A stretch of DNA of 6,699 nucleotides from Microthrixaceae bacterium (GCA_023264915.1 JAHFUU010000143.1:1-6699); one strand, 5' to 3'; positions 1-6,204 are shown, numbered from the stretch's first letter. The notes: a model not told the origin generated them from the letters alone. Program-made: numbers and translations.

Positions 1-105
1 TGTCCACAGGTCAGGTGTCCACGGGTCACGTCTCCACAGGTCACGTGTCCACAGGTCAGGTGTCCACAGGTCAGGTGTCCACAGGTCAGGGGTCCACAGT
101 TGACG
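1..105. repeat. 15-bp tandem array, TGTCCACAGGTCAGG-like
   Basis: Six consecutive 15-bp units start at 1, 16, 31, 46, 61 and 76, followed by a decayed seventh unit at 91. Units 1, 4, 5 and 6 are identical (TGTCCACAGGTCAGG). Unit 2 has TCCACGGG, and unit 3 begins TCTCCACA. The array may extend left of the window. The core TGTCCACA resembles the GC-rich DnaA box of actinobacteria (TTGTCCACA), being one base off at the first position when the preceding G is included. The period is a multiple of three, and the frame from base 3 is open through the array as repeated VSTGQ/VSTGH. Function is unknown: it could be a minisatellite, a protein-binding array, or the coding end of a truncated upstream gene. 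Confidence 0.9.
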
Positions 106-133
106 GTCCCGTGGCCCGTGCCCGACTAGGTGC

Positions 134-3100
134 GTGGCGCCCGAGCCGCCCCGCAGAGCCGGCATCTCGACGAGAACCAGCATCTCGAACGGAGCCGGCA
201 TCTCGAACGGAGCCGGCATCTCGAACGGAGCCGGCATCTCGAACGGAGCCGGCATCTCGAACGGAGCCGGCATCTCGAACGGAGCCGGCGCGCCACGAGC
301 TCGCCGGCCCGGGGTGGTCTCGCTGGCCATAACCGAGATCGAACGGCCGATCGCGCTCAGCCAGCGTCCAGAACCGTCCGGGCACCCCGAGCGCGAACCG
401 GCGACCCGGGCACGCCCCGGTCGCAGCGGCGGCAGCGCGAACCTGCCCTACTTCGCCGCCCTCGACGGCGTCAGGGGCCTGGCCGTCATCTCGGTGCTGT
501 TCTTCCACATGGGGTTCTCCTGGGCTGTCGGCGGCTACCTGGGCGTGTCGACCTTCTTCACGCTGTCAGGCTTCTTGATCACGTCACTCCTGCTGGCCGA
601 GAAGAACGCGACGGGCCACATCGCGCTCCGCGCGTTCTGGGTCCGCCGGTTCCGTCGCCTGATGCCGGCCGCGATCGCGGCGATGGTCCTCGCCCTTGTG
701 GTGGCGGTGGTCGGTGACCCCGTTGCCCGCGCGAACATCGGTGGCGACATCGGTGCATGCATCACCTACGTGGCGAACTGGCGGTTCGTGCTGTCGGGCA
801 AGTCCTATTCAGAGCTGTTCTCGACGCCGTCGGCGGTCCAGCACTTCTGGAGCCTTGCGATCGAGGAGCAGTTCTACCTGATCTACCCGCTCGTAGCGTT
901 CGCCGTCTTGAAGGTCGCACGCGGATCGCGCGCGCTGTTCGGTGTGCTTCTAGGCCTATGCACGCTGGCGTCGGTCCTCGCGCCGCTGTGGCTCGGCTTC
1001 TCCCATGACCGCATCTACTACGGGACCGACGCCAGGGCGGCCGAGCTGTTGATGGGTGGCATGCTCGCAGTTGCCCTGTACTACCGGCCCATCACCGACG
1101 GCCTCGCCCGGTCGGCCAGGGTGCAGTTCACGATGGCAACCCTGGGTGCGGTGTCGCTTGTGATCTGCGTGGTCATCTGGGCACGGGTCGACCAGCAGAG
1201 CGACCCGCTGTACGCGGGCGGCTTCCTCGCCTACTCGATCCTCAGCGTGCTGGTGATCCTGGCAGCTCTCCTGCCGGTCGGGCCCGTCAAGGTGCTCCTG
1301 TCGACACCGCCGCTGCGCTGGATGGGCAAGATCTCCTACGGCGTCTACCTGTACCACTGGCCGATCTACCTCGCGGTCAGCGAGGACCGAGTGCCGGTCA
1401 GCGGCCTGGCGCTGTTCGCACTTCGCGTCTGTTTGACGCTGGCCGTCGCGACAGTGTCGTTCCGCTACCTCGAGACGCCGATCCGCAAGGGTCAGCCCCT
1501 GCTGAGCCGGGGCCTGCGGATCCGCCCGGTTCGCCTTGCGCCGGTAGCGCTGACCATGCTCGCCGTCGCCGCGGTCATAGCCGGCATCACCGCTCCCCCA
1601 CCGGTCATCGATTTCGCCAGGGCACAGCAGGAGCTGAAGTTCTCCGATGCACCGCCCCCCGTGTTCGACCCGAACGCATCAACCCCCCCTCGGCCGCGCA
1701 TGGCCATGTTCGGGGACTCGACCGCGCTCGAGACGGCGATGGGGCTCAACCAGTACCTGGCCGAGTCGGGCAAGGGCGACCTGGTCGGAGGTGTCACCGA
1801 ATTGGGATGCAGCCTCATACGGGGTGGCTTCCTCATGGACTACAACGGCGTGGGCAAGAACCAGACGCGCTGCAACCAGTGGGACAAGACCTTCGCTGCA
1901 GAGGTGGCGCGGGCCAAACCCAACATCGCGATCATCCAGGACGGGCCATGGGAGGTCGTCTCGCATCAGTTCCCCGACGAACCCCAGAAGTGGTACACGA
2001 TCGGCCAGCAACGCTTCGACGACTACCTCACCAAGGAGATGCTCGAGGTCATCGACCTCATGGCCTCCCATGGGGCGCAGGTGTACTGGATGACCCTTCC
2101 CAAGATGGGCGCCCCAAAGGGCAAGGACGCCCGCAAGTTCCGCGGCGACGCAGCCGATCCCGCACGCGCCAAGCGGTTCAACGAGATCGTCAGCGGCCTC
2201 CCTTCGCTGCGTCCCGGCAAGGTCCGTGTGGTCGATGTCGCTGACTGGCTGGAGAAGTCCGGGGAGGACGAGCGCTTGCGCCCTGACGGTGTCCACTTCA
2301 GCCCCGCCACGGCCCGCGAGGTCTCCGAGCGGTGGCTCTTCGGCACGGTCACCGGGCTGTTCGACGAGGACTGGATAGCCGCTCGCCATGCTGAGTTCGA
2401 GGCCCGCCAGGCCGGTCTGGTGACGCCCGTGCGAGCCCTCGTGGTCGGTGATTCCGCCGCCTTCTCGTTGGGCATGGGCTTGGGGATGTTCGGTGACTCG
2501 ACCAAGACGATCAAGGTCGGCGTCGAGGCCCAGATCGGCTGCGGCATCGGCCGGGGTGGGGCGCGCAAGAACCACGACCGCAACGAAGCGGTCCCCAAGG
2601 AGTGCCAGGCATGGGAGACCGACTGGCCCAAGAAGATCGACCGAGACAAGCCCGATCTGAGCATCGTGGTCAGCGCCATGTGGGACGCGACCGACCGCCA
2701 GCTCGACGGTGACTCGACCTGGCGCGGACCGGGCGACGCCACCTACGACGCATACCTCACGCGTGAGTACGCCAGGGCGGCTGACGTGCTGCACTCGCGG
2801 GGCGGTCCGGTGATGTGGCTCACCTATCCACCCATCGACGTGGGCCGAGACGAGAAGCCCGACCGTGACTACGCGGTCGACGACCCTGCGCGCATGGCGA
2901 GGGTGAATGACATAGTCCGGTCCGTGGCCAGGACGAGACCGTGGATGAAGGTGGCCGACTTCGCCGACTATGCCAACAGGTTCCCCGGCGGCCAGCTCGA
3001 TGCGCAGATGCGCCCCGACGGCGTGCACCTGACCGCCGACACCGCTCAGGCAGTCAGCCGTGACTGGCTGGCACGCCAGATCCTCGACTTCGTGCGCGAC

Positions 3101-3169
3101 TACCGGGCCGCAATCGCCGCAGCAGCAGGCGCGCCTCCCGTCCCGGTGCCGTCCCTACCCCCGAGCTAG
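134..3169 (+). CDS. Membrane acyltransferase (OafA/YrhL type) with two tandem SGNH domains
   Basis: This is a predicted O-acyltransferase that moves acetyl or acyl groups across the membrane onto a surface polysaccharide, peptidoglycan or glycolipid. In residues of the 1011-aa reading, 104-450 form an acyltransferase-3 domain with the R-x10-H pair (R114, H125 in FFHMGF), the FWSLAIEEQFY motif (238-248), YGTDARAAELLMGG (296-309) and SYGVYLYHWPIY (401-412). About ten membrane helices are likely, plus one more at 467-486. Two related extracellular SGNH domains follow. The first (about 520-740) has G527-D528-S529 and D718-G719-V720-H721. The second (about 765-985) has G772-D773-S774 and D962-G963-V964-H965. 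Each keeps two cysteines 21 residues apart (C559/C580, C803/C824). Usual family members have one SGNH domain and about 600-750 residues. The start is uncertain: GTG at 134 includes the AGISNG repeats, while GTG at 314 would skip them and leave a 43-residue leader before the domain. Neither has a good ribosome site. The substrate cannot be read from the sequence. Confidence 0.93.
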   Translation: MAPEPPRRAGISTRTSISNGAGISNGAGISNGAGISNGAGISNGAGISNGAGAPRARRPGVVSLAITEIERPIALSQRPEPSGHPEREPATRARPGRSGGSANLPYFAALDGVRGLAVISVLFFHMGFSWAVGGYLGVSTFFTLSGFLITSLLLAEKNATGHIALRAFWVRRFRRLMPAAIAAMVLALVVAVVGDPVARANIGGDIGACITYVANWRFVLSGKSYSELFSTPSAVQHFWSLAIEEQFYLIYPLVAFAVLKVARGSRALFGVLLGLCTLASVLAPLWLGFSHDRIYYGTDARAAELLMGGMLAVALYYRPITDGLARSARVQFTMATLGAVSLVICVVIWARVDQQSDPLYAGGFLAYSILSVLVILAALLPVGPVKVLLSTPPLRWMGKISYGVYLYHWPIYLAVSEDRVPVSGLALFALRVCLTLAVATVSFRYLETPIRKGQPLLSRGLRIRPVRLAPVALTMLAVAAVIAGITAPPPVIDFARAQQELKFSDAPPPVFDPNASTPPRPRMAMFGDSTALETAMGLNQYLAESGKGDLVGGVTELGCSLIRGGFLMDYNGVGKNQTRCNQWDKTFAAEVARAKPNIAIIQDGPWEVVSHQFPDEPQKWYTIGQQRFDDYLTKEMLEVIDLMASHGAQVYWMTLPKMGAPKGKDARKFRGDAADPARAKRFNEIVSGLPSLRPGKVRVVDVADWLEKSGEDERLRPDGVHFSPATAREVSERWLFGTVTGLFDEDWIAARHAEFEARQAGLVTPVRALVVGDSAAFSLGMGLGMFGDSTKTIKVGVEAQIGCGIGRGGARKNHDRNEAVPKECQAWETDWPKKIDRDKPDLSIVVSAMWDATDRQLDGDSTWRGPGDATYDAYLTREYARAADVLHSRGGPVMWLTYPPIDVGRDEKPDRDYAVDDPARMARVNDIVRSVARTRPWMKVADFADYANRFPGGQLDAQMRPDGVHLTADTAQAVSRDWLARQILDFVRDYRAAIAAAAGAPPVPVPSLPPS
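157..290. repeat. 18-bp tandem array, AGCCGGCATCTCGAACGG
   Basis: Five identical 18-bp units occupy 193-282. A unit with two changes lies at 175-192, a more diverged unit at 157-174, and a partial unit at 283-289. The array starts about 50 bases after the 15-bp array and is unrelated to it in sequence. In the frame of the downstream acyltransferase it reads AGISNG repeated, and that frame has the highest third-position GC of the three forward frames (5 of 6 codons, against 4 and 3). Copies this uniform suggest recent expansion by slippage or unequal crossing-over. It is not a CRISPR array because there are no spacers. Confidence 0.92.
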
Positions 3170-3177
3170 GCGGATCT

Positions 3178-3708
3178 GTGCACGCGCAGGCAAGGGAATG
3201 GATCGCGCGCCAGGTCCAGTCACTCGCCGCGCCACCCTCGTCGGTGCTCGAGGTCGGGAGCCTCGACATCAACGGCAGCGTCAGGCCCCTGTTCGGTGAG
3301 GCGGGCCACTACCACGGGATCGACCTCGTGGCCGGCCCTGGTGTCGACGAGGTCGCCGATGCTGCCTGCTGGAAGCCGCCCAGGCTGTTCGATGTCGTGG
3401 TGTCTGCTGAGGTTCTCGAGCACGCACCGCTGTGGGACCAGATCCTCCAGACGATGTGGGGCGCGCTCGCCGGTGGCGGCGTGCTTTTGATGACCTGCGC
3501 CAGCCACGGCCGGGCACCTCATTCTGCTGTCGACGGGTTGGACGTCCGCGACGGTGAGCACTACGCCAACGTCGGAAGCGAGGCTGTGCTTGCCTGGGTC
3601 ATGCGGTGGGGGGCCCGACAGTGGTCCATCGAGCACGCCTGCGGGCGTGGGGATCTGTACCTGAGGGTGACCAGACCAAGCGCGGGCCCCGCTTCGGCAA
3701 CCACCTGA
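3178..3708 (+). CDS. Class I SAM-dependent methyltransferase
   Basis: A 176-residue protein with the compact Rossmann-type fold of the Methyltransf_11-like group. Motif I is VLEVGSLDINGSVR (23-36), with E25 and G27 at the SAM site, in a GS-x-D-x-NGS form rather than the usual GxGxG. The acidic end of strand 2 is D49 in YHGIDL. FDVVVSAEVLEHAPLWDQIL (71-90) is the typical strand-4 segment with EH-AP, and GGGVLLMTCASHGR (99-112) is the strand-5 turn. The length suits a small-molecule or sugar methyltransferase without an added recognition domain. It starts at GTG only 8 bases after the acyltransferase stop, so co-transcription is likely. The AGGCGGA before it is only 3 bases from GTG, so translational coupling is plausible. 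Acting on the same surface glycan or lipid as the acyltransferase is inference. It ends 18 bases from the convergent regulator, with no clear terminator between them. Confidence 0.88.
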   Translation: MHAQAREWIARQVQSLAAPPSSVLEVGSLDINGSVRPLFGEAGHYHGIDLVAGPGVDEVADAACWKPPRLFDVVVSAEVLEHAPLWDQILQTMWGALAGGGVLLMTCASHGRAPHSAVDGLDVRDGEHYANVGSEAVLAWVMRWGARQWSIEHACGRGDLYLRVTRPSAGPASATT

Positions 3709-3726
3709 CCCGGGATCCCAGACTGC

Positions 3727-5274
3727 TCAGCGCTTGGCGCCGTCAGAGCGGTAGCTGGCCACGAGATCCTCGATCCCGACACGATCGAGCTCGGTGTCAG
3801 CGACGTGGAAGTAGACGCGTTCGGCGTCACGGCGCAAGCGCCAGTGCTCGTCGCCCAGGGCTCTGCGGATCTGCCAGAGGCAGGTCCTCAACCGGGGCCG
3901 GTGCCTTCCTTCGGGAGCTTCCGGCCACAGTCGCATCGCGAGATCGGTTGGGGTCATGCCCTCGTCGCCGGCCAGGGCGAGCATGTAGATGGCCATCTCG
4001 GCGTGGTGGGTCAGGAACTGCACCGTCTCGCCGTCCATGAGGACCTGGCCCGTGCCCGCCGCATCGAGGCGCAGCTGGTGACCGGTCTCGATCAGCCGCG
4101 TGAACGCCTCGTCGCCGTTGCTGAGAGCTATGGCGCGGTCACGCCATGCCTGCGGATCCTGCCCGGGAAGCTGTGCCAGAGCCATCGCCGCGACGGCTGC
4201 CCAGTAGGGAGCCCGTGCATCGACGAGGAGCGCATGGGCCATCTCATACAGAGGGGCGGCGTCACCGCCACCGAACGTCTCGACGATGGATGCCTTGACC
4301 AGCAGGGCGCGGCCGCGCTCCATGCCGTCGACATCGTCGTCGAGCAAGCTGTTCACAGCGGCCAGCGCAGTCTCGCTGTCACCGGCCTCGGCCGCAGTGA
4401 CAGCCACGACGCGAGTCGCCATCCGGCTCCACCAGGGAGATGCCCCGGCCAGCCGTGCAGAGGCCGCCCAAGCCTCGCGCAGGCGTTGATCGGCCGGGCG
4501 TCCCTCTACGAGCTCGGCTCTCTTGGCCAGGGCGACTCCGAGGGTCACGTCATCTCCAGATCGCTCGGCGATCTGGATCGCATGCTCGAACGCGTCGGCC
4601 GCTGACCCGGCGTGCCCTCGCTTGGCGGCGATGATCCCGAGCACGCAGTGCAAGAGCCCGGTCCTCGCCTCAGTGCCCGACAGGTCTGCGAGGCTCTCGC
4701 CGATCACCTTCTCGGCCCTGGCGAAGTTGCCCTCGTGGATGGCGAGCATCGCGAGCAGCATCTTGCCTCGAAGCACGCCGTCGGGGTTGTCCCGGGACCG
4801 AGAGACCCTCACGCCCTCCTCGCCGAGCCGCCGCGCGGCCGGCAGGTCGCTTCGCTCCCACGCCTTGATCCCGACCTCGACCAGACCACTTCCGCTCAGG
4901 GGTGCTGACCCGCCACTGGCCTGGCGGCTGCGCGCGAACCAATGCGATGCCAGCTCGAAGTCGCCGCGACACTCCGCTATCCGGCCTTGGACGAAAGCTG
5001 CGAACGAGATGCCTTCGCTGTCGCGCGCACGCTGGACGCTTCGCCATGACATCCTGGCGAGCCGGTCGACTCGTGGGTCATGGGGGCTGTGGGACGCCAG
5101 GGCCAGGGCAACCATCAATCGGAGTCTGGGCCGACCTCGGAGGTCCTCCTCGGACAGGTCGTCGACGTCTGGCACAAGCGCGTCGAACCCCTCCTGCTGG
5201 ATGAGATCGGTTGCGCTTGATTCCAGATATCGCAGGTCGAACCGGACCGGCACCGGCGCCCGAGTGACGTCCAC
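3727..5274 (-). CDS. TPR-rich protein with C-terminal BTAD/SARP-like winged-helix domain
   Basis: A 515-residue soluble protein, probably a transcriptional regulator. Residues about 88-350 are helical and alanine-rich with TPR-type pairs, for example the GRIAECRGDFELASHWFARS segment near 97-116, LLAMLAIHEGNFARAEKVIGESL (173-195) and LGIIAAKRGHAGSAADAFEHAI (212-233). The last 100 residues resemble the OmpR/SARP winged helix: GETVQFLTHHAEMAIYMLAL (415-434), then TPTDLAMRLWPEAPEG (441-456), RPRLRTCLWQIRRALGD (459-475) as the recognition helix, and a wing WRLRRDAERVYF (478-489). In classical SARP regulators this domain is at the N-terminus, so the order here is reversed. No ATPase or kinase domain is present. 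The start is GTG with AGGAG 11 bases upstream. The gene stands alone, and its target is unknown; it could control the adjoining acyltransferase pair or its own promoter. Confidence 0.85.
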   Translation of the reverse strand: MDVTRAPVPVRFDLRYLESSATDLIQQEGFDALVPDVDDLSEEDLRGRPRLRLMVALALASHSPHDPRVDRLARMSWRSVQRARDSEGISFAAFVQGRIAECRGDFELASHWFARSRQASGGSAPLSGSGLVEVGIKAWERSDLPAARRLGEEGVRVSRSRDNPDGVLRGKMLLAMLAIHEGNFARAEKVIGESLADLSGTEARTGLLHCVLGIIAAKRGHAGSAADAFEHAIQIAERSGDDVTLGVALAKRAELVEGRPADQRLREAWAASARLAGASPWWSRMATRVVAVTAAEAGDSETALAAVNSLLDDDVDGMERGRALLVKASIVETFGGGDAAPLYEMAHALLVDARAPYWAAVAAMALAQLPGQDPQAWRDRAIALSNGDEAFTRLIETGHQLRLDAAGTGQVLMDGETVQFLTHHAEMAIYMLALAGDEGMTPTDLAMRLWPEAPEGRHRPRLRTCLWQIRRALGDEHWRLRRDAERVYFHVADTELDRVGIEDLVASYRSDGAKR

Positions 5275-5285
5275 CGTCCACGCAT

Positions 5286-5290
5286 CTCCT
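5286..5290 (-). promoter_or_regulatory. Ribosome binding site of the TPR regulator
   Basis: On the minus strand AGGAG lies 11 bases before the GTG at 5274-5272. The ATG that directly follows AGGAG is in another frame, and no in-frame start lies closer, so this site supports the GTG start despite slightly long spacing. Confidence 0.55.
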
Positions 5291-5302
5291 GTGTCTACCC
5301 CT

Positions 5303-5348
5303 GGCCTACAAGGGTTGGCGGCACCAGAGCAGGCCGCCGTTGTAGGCC
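5303..5348. promoter_or_regulatory. Long inverted repeat (hairpin or operator) upstream of the TPR regulator
   Basis: The arms GGCCTACAA (5303-5311) and TTGTAGGCC (5340-5348) are perfect 9-bp reverse complements. Inside them GGCGGC (5317-5322) pairs with GCCGCC (5333-5338) around a 10-base loop, with a 5/1 internal loop between the stems. The structure ends 29 bases before the regulator start and 13 bases before its ribosome site. No T-run follows on either strand, so a standard intrinsic terminator is unlikely. An mRNA leader hairpin, an operator, or a U-less terminator for the upstream minus-strand gene all remain possible. Confidence 0.6.
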
Positions 5349-5591
5349 TATCGGCAGGGGCACCCGCTTCCTGAACCGGTCATGCCAATCGAACCGTGAG
5401 CTTGGATCGGATCGCCCGCCGGCTCACCCGCGGCTTCCTCGACAGGTCCGTCAGCCGGCGCCTCGACGCCCGTCCGAGAGGGTTCTCGGCCCTGTTCGCG
5501 ACGTTTCAGGTTTGGCGAGCCCCGCGCACCGGTGGCCGCGACGCTCCGGCGGTGCGCCAGCACGCACCAGCGCACCAGCGCGCCAGCGCGC
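5349..5591. other. Intergenic stretch without a convincing gene
   Basis: Both strands have open frames here, but they are arginine- and alanine-rich translations without recognisable motifs, as expected from GC-rich non-coding DNA. With the hairpin at 5303-5348, this makes 317 bases between the serine-rich protein gene and the TPR regulator. The promoter of the regulator should lie here, but no convincing -35/-10 pair was found. Near the left end of the serine-rich gene, GCGCGC at 5578-5583 and at 5586-5591 could form a small stem, a weak terminator candidate. Confidence 0.5.
5553..5586. repeat. Short 8-bp repeats, CGCACCAG
   Basis: CGCACCAG occurs at 5563-5570 and 5571-5578, then CGCGCCAG at 5579-5586. 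A related TGCGCCAG lies at 5553-5560, offset by two bases. The repeats sit directly downstream of the stop codon of the serine-rich protein gene. They look like simple slippage repeats; no function is evident. Confidence 0.6.
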
Positions 5592-6158
5592 TCAAGGTGA
5601 GGGCGAGGTGCTGGAGGTCGAAGAGGACGAGCTGGACGACGAGCTTGACGAGCTCGAGCTCGATGACGAGCTTGACGAGCTCGAGCTCGATGACGAGCTG
5701 GGTGCACTGGATGAGGTGGTGGACGCGCGGGTGGTCGACGTCGAGGCGGACGTCGAGGAGGTTGACGAGGAAGCAGCGGTCGACGAGGTCGATCCCGTGG
5801 TGCCCGGCCTGGCGGTGGTCGCCGTCGGCGGGCCGGGCTGGTCGGTGCCCCGCGTCGCGACGAAGATCAGGGCCGCTGCCAGCAAGAGGATCACTATCAA
5901 CAACGCGCCGATCAACCAGCCGCGGGCCTGGTCGCCGCCCTCGGTCGGCTCGGGACCGTCGGGAACGTCCGTGTCGCCCGCGGTCGCGCCGGGGTCGTGG
6001 GGCCCCTGCCCCGCACCGGCCGTGCCGCCAGCAGCTGTCGGCCCGCCTGGAGCCACACCGGAGCTGGCGTCTCCCCCGTCGCCCAGGTCCAGCGGTTGGG
6101 TTGGCTCATCTGCGGGAGAGCTCGCATCTGAGTTGGTTGGAGGATCGCCCTCGCTCAA
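5592..6158 (-). CDS. Single-pass membrane protein with Ser/Thr-rich tail and poly-serine run
   Basis: A 188-residue protein of unknown function. It begins MSEGDPPTNSDASSPADEPT and has a disordered Gly/Pro/Ala/acidic N-terminal part (1-78). One strongly hydrophobic segment, WLIGALLIVILLLAAALIFV, lies at about 81-100. An R/G-flanked junction leads into a Ser/Thr/Pro tail (about 107-188) with 27 serines in a row near its end. The acidic, arginine-poor N-terminus and the R at the far end of the helix leave topology open; with no signal peptide, a cytoplasmic N-terminus and an exported tail is the usual arrangement, and such tails are often glycosylated or span the wall. TTG at 6158 was chosen because GGGGAG lies six bases upstream. 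An upstream TTG at 6311 would add 51 residues with no family character and would overlap the divergent gene's start. The opposite strand is also open, but there it reads as an acidic repeat without other features. Confidence 0.72.
   Translation of the reverse strand: MSEGDPPTNSDASSPADEPTQPLDLGDGGDASSGVAPGGPTAAGGTAGAGQGPHDPGATAGDTDVPDGPEPTEGGDQARGWLIGALLIVILLLAAALIFVATRGTDQPGPPTATTARPGTTGSTSSTAASSSTSSTSASTSTTRASTTSSSAPSSSSSSSSSSSSSSSSSSSSSSSSSSSTSSTSPSP
5638..5699. repeat. 27-bp tandem repeat inside the poly-serine codons
   Basis: Two identical 27-bp units occupy 5638-5664 and 5665-5691, and a partial third copy reaches 5699. Each unit contains nested GACGAGCT and GAGCTCGAGCTCGA blocks. On the minus strand each unit encodes nine serines. 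The length is a multiple of three, so gain or loss of a unit would change tail length without a frameshift. Confidence 0.88.
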
Positions 6159-6164
6159 TTCGTG

Positions 6165-6170
6165 CTCCCC
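6165..6170 (-). promoter_or_regulatory. Ribosome binding site deciding the TTG start of the serine-rich protein
   Basis: On the minus strand GGGGAG sits six bases (CACGAA) before TTG at 6158-6156. This is the best Shine-Dalgarno and start pairing in that frame, and it fixes the start well inside the longest open frame. Confidence 0.6.
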
Positions 6171-6204
6171 GTTGACGGGCCCGAGCGTCCCCGGGTGAAG
6201 GTGC

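Noticed and set aside
157..290. CRISPR-like array
   Set aside because: The 18-bp units are directly adjacent with no unique spacers, and no cas gene is visible.
782..792. A second GDST (G787-D788-S789-T790) in the second SGNH domain as an extra active site
   Set aside because: Alignment with the first copy places S774 at the nucleophile position. The later GDST falls in the variable loop where the first copy reads ESGKGDL.
1679..3028. A 449-codon open frame on the minus strand opposite the SGNH domains
   Set aside because: It is fully antisense to a strongly conserved protein, shows no domain or membrane pattern, and is rich in His, Gly, Arg and Val as expected from reading GC-rich codons backwards.
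3805..4605. A 266-codon + strand open frame within the TPR regulator gene
   Set aside because: It is antisense to a frame with clear TPR and winged-helix motifs and has no recognisable domain of its own.
5348..5707. A 119-codon minus-strand open frame in the intergenic stretch
   Set aside because: It is an Arg/Ala-rich low-complexity translation, overlaps the serine-rich gene in another frame and has no ribosome site or motif.
5512..6198. A + strand open frame with acidic DELDELELDDE repeats opposite the serine-rich gene
   Set aside because: It has no clear ribosome site, no membrane or domain signal, and its acidic repeat is simply the reverse reading of the poly-serine codons. The minus frame has a clear membrane helix and a good GGGGAG plus TTG start.
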